The notes under the pieces: model-generated
What the model saw: the letters and a program-made list of their open reading frames with translations, nothing else
Told to the model about the DNA's origin: nothing
Databases searched by the model: none
Assembly: GCA_020053105.1 (NCBI GenBank)
Contig: JAGVNU010000030.1
Location: 1-64,000 of the forward strand
Origin: Thermodesulfovibrionia bacterium
GTDB taxonomy: Bacteria; Nitrospirota; Thermodesulfovibrionia; UBA6902
DNA: 64,000 nucleotides
Reading direction: 5' to 3'
Position numbers and translations under genes: made by a program
Shown: one piece after another, positions 40,650 through 51,011 of the stretch
Position numbering within the stretch: the first letter of the stretch is position 1
How the letters are laid out: every line of letters starts with the position of its first letter

Positions 40650-42285
40650 CCGGCTTCTTGGAAGAGCCGGCTACTTTTTCATACAGGTTCAATAACTTCT
40701 GATATTTATCATAAGAAGGATCTATACTTTTAATCCGGTCAAGATACTGTGATGCCGTATAAAGGTACTTTTCGTTCGTCCCGCTCTTCTGCATATACAT
40801 CATCAATGCCTGTGCGGCATTAGCATTGATGATCTTGCTCTCAGGAAGGCCCTTTGCTGCCTTTTCAAAATATTCGATGGCATCTTCAAGTTTGCCTTCC
40901 TCGATAAGACTCACCCCCTCATTGTTCAGTTTTATGACTTCGTTCTTGGTTGTAGTTATGACCTTTGCCCCTTCTTCCTCTAGCTGAGAGTCCTTAAATA
41001 CACCCTGCACCATAGCGAGGACCTTGTCATTGTCGTGATTGTTCCTCACGATATTCTGCATGAACTGCATACCCTTTTCTTTTTCACCCAAATCAAAGCA
41101 GACCCTGGCAAGGTCCATGGTTGCCTCCATCGGGACCTTGCCCGACAGTTTTTCGAGAAGCCTCGTGGCCTCCTGAATTGTCTTCCTGGCATCTTCTTTC
41201 CGGTTCATTCCCTTATAAACAATCCCTTCCATAGAGACGGTCTGAAACATGGCTTCAATGTTTCCCTTGAACTCATTACGTGCGCTGTTAAGGACCTGGA
41301 GCGCCTCATCCGGGGAGTCCTTTTTTATCATGGTTTTTGCCAGGCCGGTGTAATAAGACGGACTTTTGAAACATGAATGTTTCCCTATGGCAATAGCCGA
41401 TTTAAAGGCCTCTTCCGCTGCGTCATAATCGCCGATTTTACCGGAAATGTCCCCTATTGTCTGGTGACGCAATATGGCTTTAGGCGATATCCCGATAGCT
41501 GTCAAAAGCACCTTCTGCGCCTCGTCCAGCGCCTCCAGTTCCTGAAGAGCCTTTGCCAGCCAGTCGTATGCCTCCATATAAGTTTTGTTGTCATCTAAAA
41601 CCGACTTGAACATGTCCTTTGCCTTCAGATATTCCCCTTTATGGAAATGCACCTTTCCCATTCCCATTTTGGCCCATGAGATTTCCCTCATGGAAAGCAC
41701 TTTCTCAAAAACGGCCGCAGCTTCATCATAGCGCCCGATAGTGATACAGAGATCGCCTTTCAACCTCAGATACTCAAGCATATACCTCGGAATATTTATT
41801 GCGCGCTCATCGCAGAGTGTAATTGCACGTAAATATTCCTTATTGCGGACTGCGGTTTCAATGTCCTCAAAATCGGTTTTTCTCTTTAAGATTTTCTCCA
41901 GTCTCATTGTTACCATTTCTTTAGAAATCGGCTTAATCAGATAGTCATCGGGCTGATATTCAACAGCTCCCATGACCATAGGCATGGTGTTTTCAGCCGT
42001 CAGCATTACAAAGATGCTGGAATACCGGATCAGGCCCCGGTGCTTGGCCTCTTCCAGTATCTGCTGGCCGTCTTTTTTGTCATGTCCGAGATTGTAATCG
42101 CACATAACAATATCGTATGCCTTGCTCTCCATCTTCTGGATCGCACTGTCACCACTGTAGGCATCGTCAATATCCTTTGCGCCTAATGATTCGAGCATCC
42201 TTACCATGAGCCGCCTGAAACTGGAGAAGTCATCAACGATCAGGATTTTCTTATGTTTATAGTCAATTGCCATTTGTTGATTCAA
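40642..42285 (-). CDS. Response regulator (REC) with TPR array
   Basis: [32 protein letters not shown]; multiple TPR-like repeats. Confidence 0.92.
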   Translation of the reverse strand: MNQQMAIDYKHKKILIVDDFSSFRRLMVRMLESLGAKDIDDAYSGDSAIQKMESKAYDIVMCDYNLGHDKKDGQQILEEAKHRGLIRYSSIFVMLTAENTMPMVMGAVEYQPDDYLIKPISKEMVTMRLEKILKRKTDFEDIETAVRNKEYLRAITLCDERAINIPRYMLEYLRLKGDLCITIGRYDEAAAVFEKVLSMREISWAKMGMGKVHFHKGEYLKAKDMFKSVLDDNKTYMEAYDWLAKALQELEALDEAQKVLLTAIGISPKAILRHQTIGDISGKIGDYDAAEEAFKSAIAIGKHSCFKSPSYYTGLAKTMIKKDSPDEALQVLNSARNEFKGNIEAMFQTVSMEGIVYKGMNRKEDARKTIQEATRLLEKLSGKVPMEATMDLARVCFDLGEKEKGMQFMQNIVRNNHDNDKVLAMVQGVFKDSQLEEEGAKVITTTKNEVIKLNNEGVSLIEEGKLEDAIEYFEKAAKGLPESKIINANAAQALMMYMQKSGTNEKYLYTASQYLDRIKSIDPSYDKYQKLLNLYEKVAGSSKKPDA

Positions 42286-44078
42286 ACCTGTTTCCCGAGT
42301 GCGTCAATGAATCCCTGAAACTGTTTTTTAAGTCTCTCCGGCATACGATTGCCGAATGTGGAGAAGTGTTTTTCGATATCAGGGACCTCCGCCTTCCAGG
42401 CCGTCAGGTCTATGCTCATCAGTTCTTTCATGTTATCAGTTGACAGATTAAGGCCGCTGAGATCAAGGTCTTTTTCGTTAGGCAATAACCCTATGGGGGT
42501 CTTTTGGGCCCCTACCCTGCCGTCTATGCGCTCGCATATCCATTTCAGCACACGGCTGTTGTCGCTGAATCCGGGCCATAAAAATTTGCCGTCCTGACTC
42601 TTTCTGAACCAGTTAACATAAAAAACCCTCGGCGCCCTGCTGCCCAGCCTGTCACCCATATCAAACCAATGCTGGAAATAGTCGCCCATGTTGTACCCGC
42701 AGAACGGCTTCATGGCAAACGGATCTCTCCTGAGATTGCCGACAGCCCCTATGTTGGCTGCTGTTGTCTCCGAGGCCGCGGTTGCGCCAAGGAAGACCCC
42801 GTGGTCCCAGTCAAAGGCCTCATACACCAACGGCACTACATCAGTGCGGCGGCCGCCGAATATGAAGATATCAATAGGCACGCCCTCGGGCTTCTCCCAG
42901 TCTTTACATATTACCGGACACTGGGACGCTGGAGCTGTAAAGCGCGCATTTGCATGGGCGGCGTCAGTGGAACTCTGAGGCGTCCAGTCCTTCCCCTTCC
43001 AGTCAATCACATGCGCAGGCTCGTCGCCGTCCATGCCTTCCCACCATACATCTCCATCATCGGTAAGGGCGCAATTTGTAAAAATAACATTTTCCTTCAA
43101 TGTGTCCATTGCCATCGGGTTCGTGCTGTATGATGTCCCTGGGGCCACTCCAAAAAACCCGTTTTCAGGATTGATGGCATGAAGACGTCCGTCAGGCCCA
43201 ACATTCATCCAGGCAATGTCATCTCCGATACATTCGCATTTCCAGCCGGCAATTGAAGGCTGCATCATTGCCAGATTGGTCTTTCCGCAGGCAGAGGGAA
43301 AGGCGGCCGCAATATGATACTGTTTCCCTTCAGGGTTGGTGAGACGGAGAATCAGCATATGCTCCGCCATCCATCCTTCGCGTTTTGCCATGGCTGACGC
43401 AATACGAAGGGCCAGGCACTTCTTCCCAAGCAGGGCGTTGCCGCCGTAGCCTGATCCATATGACCAGATCAGGTTCTCTTCGGGGAAATGACTGATATAT
43501 TTTTTCTCAATCGGCGCACACGGCCATTTGGTGTCTTTCTGCCCCGGCGCAAGAGGAGCGCCGACTGAATGGAGACAGGGAATAAAGTCGCCGTATGCGC
43601 CCAGCAGTTCCAGCACCTGTGAACTGACACGGGTCATAATATGCATATTCACAACTACATAAGGACTGTCGGAGATTTCAATTCCGATTTTTGAAATAGG
43701 AGAGCCGATGGGTCCCATTGAAAAAGGTATCACATACATCGTGCGGCCCTTCATGCATCCCCTGTAAAGATCCAGCATGGTCTTTTTTAAATCACTTGGG
43801 GCAATCCAGTTGTTCGTAGGTCCGGCATCTTCCCTTGAAGCAGTGCTGATATAAGTATTGTCTTCGACCCGGGCCACATCGCTTGGATCGGACCTGAATA
43901 AAAAACTGTTCGGACGTTTCTTGAGCGGTATCGCTATCCCGCTTTTAATGAGTTTGTCCATCATGAGCCTGTATTCATCTTTAGAGCCGCTGCATACATA
44001 AATATCATCAGGGGCACATAGGTCCGCCACTTCCCTGATCCATCTGTTGAGCTTTTCATTCTTAACGGTAACGCTCAT
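42282..44078 (-). CDS. pckG: Phosphoenolpyruvate carboxykinase (GTP)
   Basis: [13 protein letters not shown] kinase-1a motif; [25 protein letters not shown]. Confidence 0.96.
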   Translation of the reverse strand: MSVTVKNEKLNRWIREVADLCAPDDIYVCSGSKDEYRLMMDKLIKSGIAIPLKKRPNSFLFRSDPSDVARVEDNTYISTASREDAGPTNNWIAPSDLKKTMLDLYRGCMKGRTMYVIPFSMGPIGSPISKIGIEISDSPYVVVNMHIMTRVSSQVLELLGAYGDFIPCLHSVGAPLAPGQKDTKWPCAPIEKKYISHFPEENLIWSYGSGYGGNALLGKKCLALRIASAMAKREGWMAEHMLILRLTNPEGKQYHIAAAFPSACGKTNLAMMQPSIAGWKCECIGDDIAWMNVGPDGRLHAINPENGFFGVAPGTSYSTNPMAMDTLKENVIFTNCALTDDGDVWWEGMDGDEPAHVIDWKGKDWTPQSSTDAAHANARFTAPASQCPVICKDWEKPEGVPIDIFIFGGRRTDVVPLVYEAFDWDHGVFLGATAASETTAANIGAVGNLRRDPFAMKPFCGYNMGDYFQHWFDMGDRLGSRAPRVFYVNWFRKSQDGKFLWPGFSDNSRVLKWICERIDGRVGAQKTPIGLLPNEKDLDLSGLNLSTDNMKELMSIDLTAWKAEVPDIEKHFSTFGNRMPERLKKQFQGFIDALGKQV

Positions 44079-44284
44079 ATATTTCTCTCCTTGTATTTCT
44101 CCTTTTTTCTTTCATTCGTACTCTTGAATTCCACGGGGAAAACGAAGAAATCGTACTGACCTGGCTGCCGGGCATCTGTCTCTACGGTCAATTATACATA
44201 TTGTCACTCTATTATTTCCATGATAGTAATTCTATGGTAGAGGCAATGAATTAATTGCCCGCTTTAGGTTACAATACTACCGCT

Positions 44285-44953
44285 ATGACGATGGATTTCC
44301 CGGACATGATAAGACAACTGGTAGTATCCGCACTCCCGATACTTATTGCAATTACATTCCATGAGGTGTCTCATGGTTACATAGCTTACAGGCTTGGCGA
44401 CCCCACCGCGAAGTTAATGGGAAGACTCACGCTTAATCCACTTGCTCACATCGACCTTATAGGCACTATAATTCTGCCCGGCATTCTTCTGATCACAGGC
44501 GCCCCTGTCTTCGGATACGCAAAGCCTGTCCCGATTAACCCTGCCAACTTCAGAGATCCAAAAAGAGATATGGCCATATCTGCAGCGGCCGGGCCTATAA
44601 CAAACGCGTGTCTCGCTATTTTAAGCCTGCTGATCTTAAAGTTCCTGATAATCCCATCGGCGTCTTTATTGCCAGGGAGCCTGGGCCACGCAGTCCTTAC
44701 GCCGTTAACAATGATGTTCACCCAAAGCATCATAATAAACGTTGTCCTTGCTTCGTTCAACCTGCTGCCCATTCCTCCTCTTGACGGAGGCAGGGTGCTT
44801 GTCGGGCTTTTGCCTCACAGGCAGGCTGTTGCATATAGCAGGATTGAGCCATACGGTTTTTTTATTGTAATCCTTCTTCTGATGACGGGGATCGCAAATT
44901 TTTTTGTTACTCCTCTTATCAATATATTTTTGGCGTTTCTCAGTCTGTTCTGA
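44285..44953 (+). CDS. Site-2 protease family (M50) membrane metalloprotease
   Basis: ITFHEVSHGYIAYRLGDPTAKLMGRLTLNPLAHIDLIGTI; NLLPIPPLDGGRVL. Confidence 0.93.
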   Translation: MTMDFPDMIRQLVVSALPILIAITFHEVSHGYIAYRLGDPTAKLMGRLTLNPLAHIDLIGTIILPGILLITGAPVFGYAKPVPINPANFRDPKRDMAISAAAGPITNACLAILSLLILKFLIIPSASLLPGSLGHAVLTPLTMMFTQSIIINVVLASFNLLPIPPLDGGRVLVGLLPHRQAVAYSRIEPYGFFIVILLLMTGIANFFVTPLINIFLAFLSLF

Positions 44954-44971
44954 GAGAAAGGGGTTTATTAG

Positions 44972-45967
44972 TTGGCAAAACAGAGAGTCCTCAGCGGAAT
45001 TCAGCCCAGCGGCAGATTGCATATAGGCAATCTCGTGGGCGCCCTGCAAAACTGGGTGAAATTGCAGGACAAATATGAATGCTTTTATTTTATCGCGGAC
45101 TGGCATGCGCTCACATCTCAATATGCGGACACATCACAGTTAAAAGATAATATCAAAGATGTGCTGGTTAATTGCCTCGCTGCGGGGCTTGATCCGGAAA
45201 GGGCAACCATCTTTGCACAGTCCCGAGTTGTTGAACACGCCGAACTTCATGTGCTGCTGTCAATGGTCACTCCGTTGGCCTGGCTTGAACGGGTTCCTAC
45301 ATATAAAGAAAAACAGACAGAGGTCAAGGACAAAGACCTTAACACTTACGGCTTCCTCGGCTACCCGCTGCTTCAGTCGGCAGACATATTGATTTACCGT
45401 GCGAATTATGTGCCGGTAGGCGTTGACCAGATGCCTCACCTTGAGATTACACGGGAGATAGGCAGACGGTTTAATAATTTGTACGGGGAGGTTTTCCCTG
45501 AGCCTGAGGGGTTGCTGACTGAATTCCCCAAGGTTGTCGGGACTGACGGCAGAAAGATGAGCAAGACGTACGGCAACTGCATTTACCTTTCTGATTCGCC
45601 AAAAGAAGTTGAGCAGAAGGTAAGAACAATGACAACCGATCCCCACAGGATCAAGCGAACCGACAAAGGCGATCCGGAACTTTCTCCTGTCTATCATCTC
45701 CACAAAATATTTTCTTCAAAAGAAGAGCAGCAACAGGTCTCCGACGGATGCCGCACAGCCGGGATAGGATGCATTGACTGCAAAAAGGTCCTGATAAAAA
45801 ATCTCTTATCAGTGATGGAGCCGATTTGGGAAAAGCGAAATCACTTCCTTGGGCAGCCGGACCTTCTTGAAGACATATTGGCATCAGGTTCTGAAAAGGC
45901 AAGACACGCGGCAAAAGATACTATGCTTAATGTCAGAAAAGCAATCGGACTTGGCAGTATATCGTAA
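44972..45967 (+). CDS. trpS: Tryptophanyl-tRNA synthetase
   Basis: LSGIQPSGRLHIGNLVGAL, KMSKTYGN; TTG start. Confidence 0.96.
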   Translation: MAKQRVLSGIQPSGRLHIGNLVGALQNWVKLQDKYECFYFIADWHALTSQYADTSQLKDNIKDVLVNCLAAGLDPERATIFAQSRVVEHAELHVLLSMVTPLAWLERVPTYKEKQTEVKDKDLNTYGFLGYPLLQSADILIYRANYVPVGVDQMPHLEITREIGRRFNNLYGEVFPEPEGLLTEFPKVVGTDGRKMSKTYGNCIYLSDSPKEVEQKVRTMTTDPHRIKRTDKGDPELSPVYHLHKIFSSKEEQQQVSDGCRTAGIGCIDCKKVLIKNLLSVMEPIWEKRNHFLGQPDLLEDILASGSEKARHAAKDTMLNVRKAIGLGSIS

Positions 45968-45980
45968 TCATTTTTTTGGA

Positions 45981-46865
45981 TCAAGCCTGCCGCTTGAATA
46001 ATTTAATACCTGTGCGGAAAGCCTCCAACGATTCCAAAGAAGACGCGATTCTCCAGTCACATTCCTTGTAGACATCAAACCAGATCAGCGCCTGAATGCG
46101 TGGGAATTTTGTCTCAATGACATGTAATGCTTCATTTATCCAAAGCCCTTTGTTTCCACCTGCCCCCGTGCTGGCCATCTCCCCTATCATAATCGGGCAA
46201 CGGCTGAGAGCAGTCAGCGTATTGTAGGCATCTGAAAAAATCTCTTCAAAACTCTGCCATTCCGACCACTCCCTTTCACCTCCCCAGTTATATCCGTCCA
46301 TTGCCACCCAATCAACAACGTCATCTCCTGGAAAATAGTCTTCCATCCTGTTAACAGGTGTCGGCGGATATGAACGTGCATATGGACTCCATACCCATTG
46401 AATCCTGAAAGAGGCTTCCCTGTTGACGAGATTTCGAATATGGTCCCATGCAGCGATAAAATCACCGGGAGAATTGCCATTCACTGTACCGCACCACGGA
46501 TACCAGTTCCCGTTCATTTCATGCATTACCCTCAGAAACACAGTACGGGGGAATGATGAAAGCTCTCCGGCAAAAGACCGGATATAATCATCGTATCGGC
46601 CTGCAATGATATTTTTCAATGCAAAATCGGGTTGGTCGCAAGCCCTCTCCTCACGCTCCGGAAGCATCCAGGGTTCCCATGTCAGAAATACATCACGTGT
46701 CGATGATTTAAGGCGGTCAAGCCAGGGAAGATCGTCCTTAATGGAACACCGGTTCCAGGCCCTGAATACAGAAACAATATCTATTGCCGTCCCATAGGCG
46801 TCTTCAATAGATGCAAGTTCAGATTCATCAAGGGGCTCATGAAGACGGTAAATTCCGAACTTCAT
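45981..46865 (-). CDS. GH26-like glycoside hydrolase
   Basis: FLRVMHEMNGNWYPW (acid/base Glu) and PIMIGEMAS (candidate nucleophile). Confidence 0.75.
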   Translation of the reverse strand: MKFGIYRLHEPLDESELASIEDAYGTAIDIVSVFRAWNRCSIKDDLPWLDRLKSSTRDVFLTWEPWMLPEREERACDQPDFALKNIIAGRYDDYIRSFAGELSSFPRTVFLRVMHEMNGNWYPWCGTVNGNSPGDFIAAWDHIRNLVNREASFRIQWVWSPYARSYPPTPVNRMEDYFPGDDVVDWVAMDGYNWGGEREWSEWQSFEEIFSDAYNTLTALSRCPIMIGEMASTGAGGNKGLWINEALHVIETKFPRIQALIWFDVYKECDWRIASSLESLEAFRTGIKLFKRQA

Positions 46866-48400
46866 CGCATAAGACGTTTTGGATAAAGGCTCAGCTCAAC
46901 AAAACGCCAGAGGATAGCAACGGTCCAGCAGGCCCAGAACACATTGATAACAAGGAACCAGCGATCGTTCCTGATCGTTACAATCCCATATACCACCGCA
47001 GCCACGGACAAAAGAATAAACAATACGTGCGGAAGGCATTTTGATATACGCGTGCCGATCTTGTAGTGCCCGCTGCTTTTATTAGTGACCGTGTATTCAG
47101 GGAGACTGCTCCTGCTGAACAATGCCGTAAAAAAAGCGCTGAAATATACATGAAAGAGTCCGGCCTGGGCCTGGAACCTTTTAAAGGTATGCAAATTATA
47201 AGTTGTAATCTTGTTGGAGAACAAATAAAGTAAAAAGTAAGGCGTTCTTGCAATAACATAATGCCAGAACGGCTCCCGTAACATGAAATGGTGGGTAAAG
47301 AGCGCCCAAATCGGAATAATAAAGAATATGGGCAGGAAAATACCAAACGCCACATAGTGAAACCCATTGTGGAAATATTGCAGCCGCTGATAAAAATCAA
47401 GCCCCTTCTTAAAAAGTGGATTGTCCCACAATATTGAACGTATTGAATCAACAGCCCATTGCCACCGCTGCTTTGTATGGCTGACCACTTCTTGAGGAGC
47501 GGTCCCTTCTGTATAGCTTTCATCATGGTATACAGATCTCCAGCCATTACTGTGGAGCAGCATTGAGGTGTACACGTCCTCAACCATGTTCCATGTTGAA
47601 AATCCCCCGACAGATTCAAGCGCGGACCTTCTGTACATGACCCCGCTGCCGCAGGAAAACGCCGCGTTGTCATAGTCCTTCCCGGACATCATAACTCCGT
47701 AAAACACATCGTCTGCATTGCTCCATGGATCGCCCTGGGGGAGTTTAAAAACCTGTTTGGTCTGGACAAAGCCTATTTTCGGAAGACTGAAATATCCGAT
47801 GATGCGGTCAATGATCTCAGGACGCGCAACCTGGTCCGCGTCAAGGGCCAGAATAAGCTCACCGCCGGTAAGTTTCAACCCGTAGTTCAGATTTCCTGCT
47901 TTTCGGTCTTCATGGGTCAGCCTTCGGATGTACTGAACGGAGTACCGTTCACATAGTGATTGAACTGTATCATCCTCACCGTCATCCAGCACATAGATTT
48001 TTTTATTGTCATAATTAATGAATGACGCAGCAGACAGTGTTTTCTCGATGATCTCAACCGGCTCTTTGTTGACAGGAATTAAAATATCCACGCTGAAGTT
48101 CTGTTTTTCAAGCGGCGGCCCTTCCGGCCGGTGATGCCGTTTGGCCCACAGCACATTTCCCCACAGGAGAAAGAGCAGGAGGAATACGGACTCTGTCACA
48201 AGAAAAGGGACAACTATATACCAGTATTGCCATTGCGCATTCACATAACACCAGCCAAGGTAGAATGCGGCAGCAAGGGTAACGGCAATGGAAAAAAGCT
48301 GCCCTGAAATCCTGTTTTTCCTGCGTTCCTTCTCGCCGTACCTCTGGTAAGTTCCTTTACCGCGAAGATCATTTATCCAACTTTTGATATTATTTTTCAT
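46862..48400 (-). CDS. Cellulose synthase-like processive family 2 glycosyltransferase
   Basis: D, D-x-D (ALDAD), VED, QRWQW motifs; multi-TM; ATG at 48400 (MKNNIKSW). Confidence 0.9.
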   Translation of the reverse strand: MKNNIKSWINDLRGKGTYQRYGEKERRKNRISGQLFSIAVTLAAAFYLGWCYVNAQWQYWYIVVPFLVTESVFLLLFLLWGNVLWAKRHHRPEGPPLEKQNFSVDILIPVNKEPVEIIEKTLSAASFINYDNKKIYVLDDGEDDTVQSLCERYSVQYIRRLTHEDRKAGNLNYGLKLTGGELILALDADQVARPEIIDRIIGYFSLPKIGFVQTKQVFKLPQGDPWSNADDVFYGVMMSGKDYDNAAFSCGSGVMYRRSALESVGGFSTWNMVEDVYTSMLLHSNGWRSVYHDESYTEGTAPQEVVSHTKQRWQWAVDSIRSILWDNPLFKKGLDFYQRLQYFHNGFHYVAFGIFLPIFFIIPIWALFTHHFMLREPFWHYVIARTPYFLLYLFSNKITTYNLHTFKRFQAQAGLFHVYFSAFFTALFSRSSLPEYTVTNKSSGHYKIGTRISKCLPHVLFILLSVAAVVYGIVTIRNDRWFLVINVFWACWTVAILWRFVELSLYPKRLMR

Positions 48401-48408
48401 AAGAAGTG

Positions 48409-49476
48409 TTAAAACCTGTGTTGAAAGGCAAGAGTATAATTTATTGCCCAATAGCGGTCGGTCTCTCCCTGCCTGTCAATACCCTCGTTCTGATCAAACC
48501 ATCTTACATCAAACCGCAGGGACGATTGTTCCGTGAATTTGTAAGACGTGGAAAGGAAGGCGGCCTTTGACAGCCCGTCGCTTTTGGGAGAATATGAAAG
48601 GGCGCCCTCTGCGCCAAATGAGAGATGCTCCCGGTAATCCTGACGATACTCAAGCCGAAGGGTATGCGTCTCAAAATTCACAGGGTCCCAGTAGGCGGAC
48701 TCGACATGATCTCCGCTTCTCGTGAGAGGCGACGGGTCATTAATATCAAGATAAAAGTAATTGTAAGCTGTCCTTATATACGGAGCGTCAAGCACCTGAT
48801 AACCTGCTTCGAACATGAAACTTTTTTTCTCATTGCTGTCTGAATAGTCACCATATATAATTTCTCCTGCAAATGAGACCTTCGGGACAGGGGCATATAA
48901 AAGATAAAACTTATAGTCGTCACTTTTAATGTCAAGATCAACCGGGCCGATGGTCACCACATAGCTGTAAATGATATTATTAAACGGCAGCACGGTGTCA
49001 ATAATATCAAAGTGCCTGAAACTCAATTCAGTAAACACGTTAGCTGATGGCTGATAGCGTATGCTCGCCCCGCCATTCAGGTTTGAATTGTCATTATCAT
49101 AATAATTTTCAGACAAGCGGGCCAATACGCTTGTGCTTTCCGAAATCCTCTTTTCTCCCTTAATAAACAGACTGTGTCTCAAGATATCGTCAAAGCCATC
49201 CTGAGAAAATTCCGAAAGGACATAGCCGGCCTCAAGATATAAATCCGTCCCAGGGGAAACACCAAACTCAACTCCTGCGCTTTTCCGCGTAAAATCAGAT
49301 GAGTTGGTAAAGTATTCTGACAGGAGTCTCATTGATGGAGCAGTGAAAAAGGGAAAAGAGTCATTCTGCTCTTGTATTTGCGGCGCTGATATATCGCTGC
49401 CTTCAGCAGCAGGCGAGATTTCAGCTGTCATGCATAATAATGCTGTCAGGAGTAAAATGATTGTATTCTGTCGCAT
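48409..49476 (-). CDS. Outer-membrane beta-barrel protein
   Basis: Signal peptide; alternating beta-strand pattern with C-terminal YWAINYTLAFQHRF ending in Phe. Confidence 0.75.
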   Translation of the reverse strand: MRQNTIILLLTALLCMTAEISPAAEGSDISAPQIQEQNDSFPFFTAPSMRLLSEYFTNSSDFTRKSAGVEFGVSPGTDLYLEAGYVLSEFSQDGFDDILRHSLFIKGEKRISESTSVLARLSENYYDNDNSNLNGGASIRYQPSANVFTELSFRHFDIIDTVLPFNNIIYSYVVTIGPVDLDIKSDDYKFYLLYAPVPKVSFAGEIIYGDYSDSNEKKSFMFEAGYQVLDAPYIRTAYNYFYLDINDPSPLTRSGDHVESAYWDPVNFETHTLRLEYRQDYREHLSFGAEGALSYSPKSDGLSKAAFLSTSYKFTEQSSLRFDVRWFDQNEGIDRQGETDRYWAINYTLAFQHRF

Positions 49477-49641
49477 GTCTTCAGATATTTTGATTACTAA
49501 TGATACAGGAATTTCTTCGTCGAGGCAAGCAATAAACGGTATAATGAATTCAGATTTAAATACAAAAGGGGCGCCGGAAGAGGATTCCGGCGCATAAAGA
49601 TTTTTTCTATCGAAGGGACAGTTGCACGGCCCTTTTCATCA

Positions 49642-50358
49642 TTAATAACATTTTTTTCTCTGATGCCAGACAACTAACAGAGTGGCCCCTGTTATAAACA
49701 ATAATACTTGTCCCGGCTCCGGCACAACATTGACATTCAACTTCACACTGCCTGCATTGTCAACGGAATTATAGTCATTGATATAAAAATAAAGGTTGGT
49801 GTCTTCTTTTAAGGAAATGGTCATTCCATCCACGTTTGAACGGTAGTAATTTAATGCATTATCTTTGGTGTCGGTAATGTAGGAGCCTTCGCCGAACTTG
49901 AAGCTGTCTCCGTATGAAGCATACATTTGTACATAAGCATTCCAGTCATTATTTCCCCAGTGGTCAGTCAAGTTATAGGCTTCAGAATCAGGGGCCAGAC
50001 TTATCTCATACAAACCCTTCTCTAAAAAAACGCTGGTCCAGATCGGACTTGACGGCTTATTAAACGGGTCCCCTCCGGATTCCAGCCACCAATTAAAATT
50101 CTGCCCCTTTAAATCCGTTACAAGTTCATCCAGATTGTTCCACTGAAGTGCTCCTGATCCATACCGCCACTGATAAGTATAAATGCCGCTATCTCTGTCC
50201 CTGACATAAAGATATGTACTCTCCAGGTTGTCTGCCCACCATCCAGCATTTGCAATACCGTCAAGAGTCACAGTAGTGGTTGAAGCATGAGAGTATGAAA
50301 AGGAAATTACTACCTGCAGCATAATCGCAAACAAAATACTGATTAACCTTTGACGCAT
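49642..50358 (-). CDS. PEP-CTERM sorting-domain protein
   Basis: Signal peptide and C-terminal VVPEPGQVLLFITGATLLVVWHQRKKCY. Confidence 0.85.
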   Translation of the reverse strand: MRQRLISILFAIMLQVVISFSYSHASTTTVTLDGIANAGWWADNLESTYLYVRDRDSGIYTYQWRYGSGALQWNNLDELVTDLKGQNFNWWLESGGDPFNKPSSPIWTSVFLEKGLYEISLAPDSEAYNLTDHWGNNDWNAYVQMYASYGDSFKFGEGSYITDTKDNALNYYRSNVDGMTISLKEDTNLYFYINDYNSVDNAGSVKLNVNVVPEPGQVLLFITGATLLVVWHQRKKCY

Positions 50359-50448
50359 TTTTTAGTCTCCTAATATATATATTTCATTCATCTGAGACGG
50401 GTTGAATAAATAATTTCTCTGCTAATTTTCATATTACCGAAACGAGTT

Positions 50449-50976
50449 TTATATTCTTCTTCTCACATACCTTCTGACTGCCAGTGTTGCGCCGCCGGCT
50501 AAAAACAGTATCGTGCTTACAGGCTCAGGCACAACCGTGGTCGTGCCGGAGAATGCGAATTTATTTCCCTGGGCGTTATTAAATTCAGCTGCAAAGTCAC
50601 TGTCCCCTAATTGATGATCAATAATAAAGCTAAATCCGCCAAGGGAATTGCCGGCAGCAATATAATCATTCTGGTTTATGGACATTGTATTTACAAATGT
50701 GTTTGTATTTGTCCCGGTCCATACCGTGCCAAACCACCCGTCGGGAAGCGGAGAACCTGTGGTCGTAGACAGGATATCGAAGTAAAAACGTACTTTATAA
50801 AGAGATTCACCTGCCGTGGATGTGTTATTAAAAATGTAATCATACTGATATGATCCGCTTCCTAAATTTGTCTCATTGTATAATATGCTTGCACTTGGAG
50901 ATGCAAATGCCGTTGAAACAAACATTAGCATGCAAGCTAAAACCACTGTCGTCATTAAAAGATTTTTCAGTTTCAT
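50449..50976 (-). CDS. PEP-CTERM sorting-domain protein
   Basis: Signal peptide and C-terminal VVPEPVSTILFLAGGATLAVRRYVRRRI. Confidence 0.88.
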   Translation of the reverse strand: MKLKNLLMTTVVLACMLMFVSTAFASPSASILYNETNLGSGSYQYDYIFNNTSTAGESLYKVRFYFDILSTTTGSPLPDGWFGTVWTGTNTNTFVNTMSINQNDYIAAGNSLGGFSFIIDHQLGDSDFAAEFNNAQGNKFAFSGTTTVVPEPVSTILFLAGGATLAVRRYVRRRI

Positions 50977-51011
50977 AACATTCTCCCTATATTTTTTATA
51001 TTTTTAATTTA

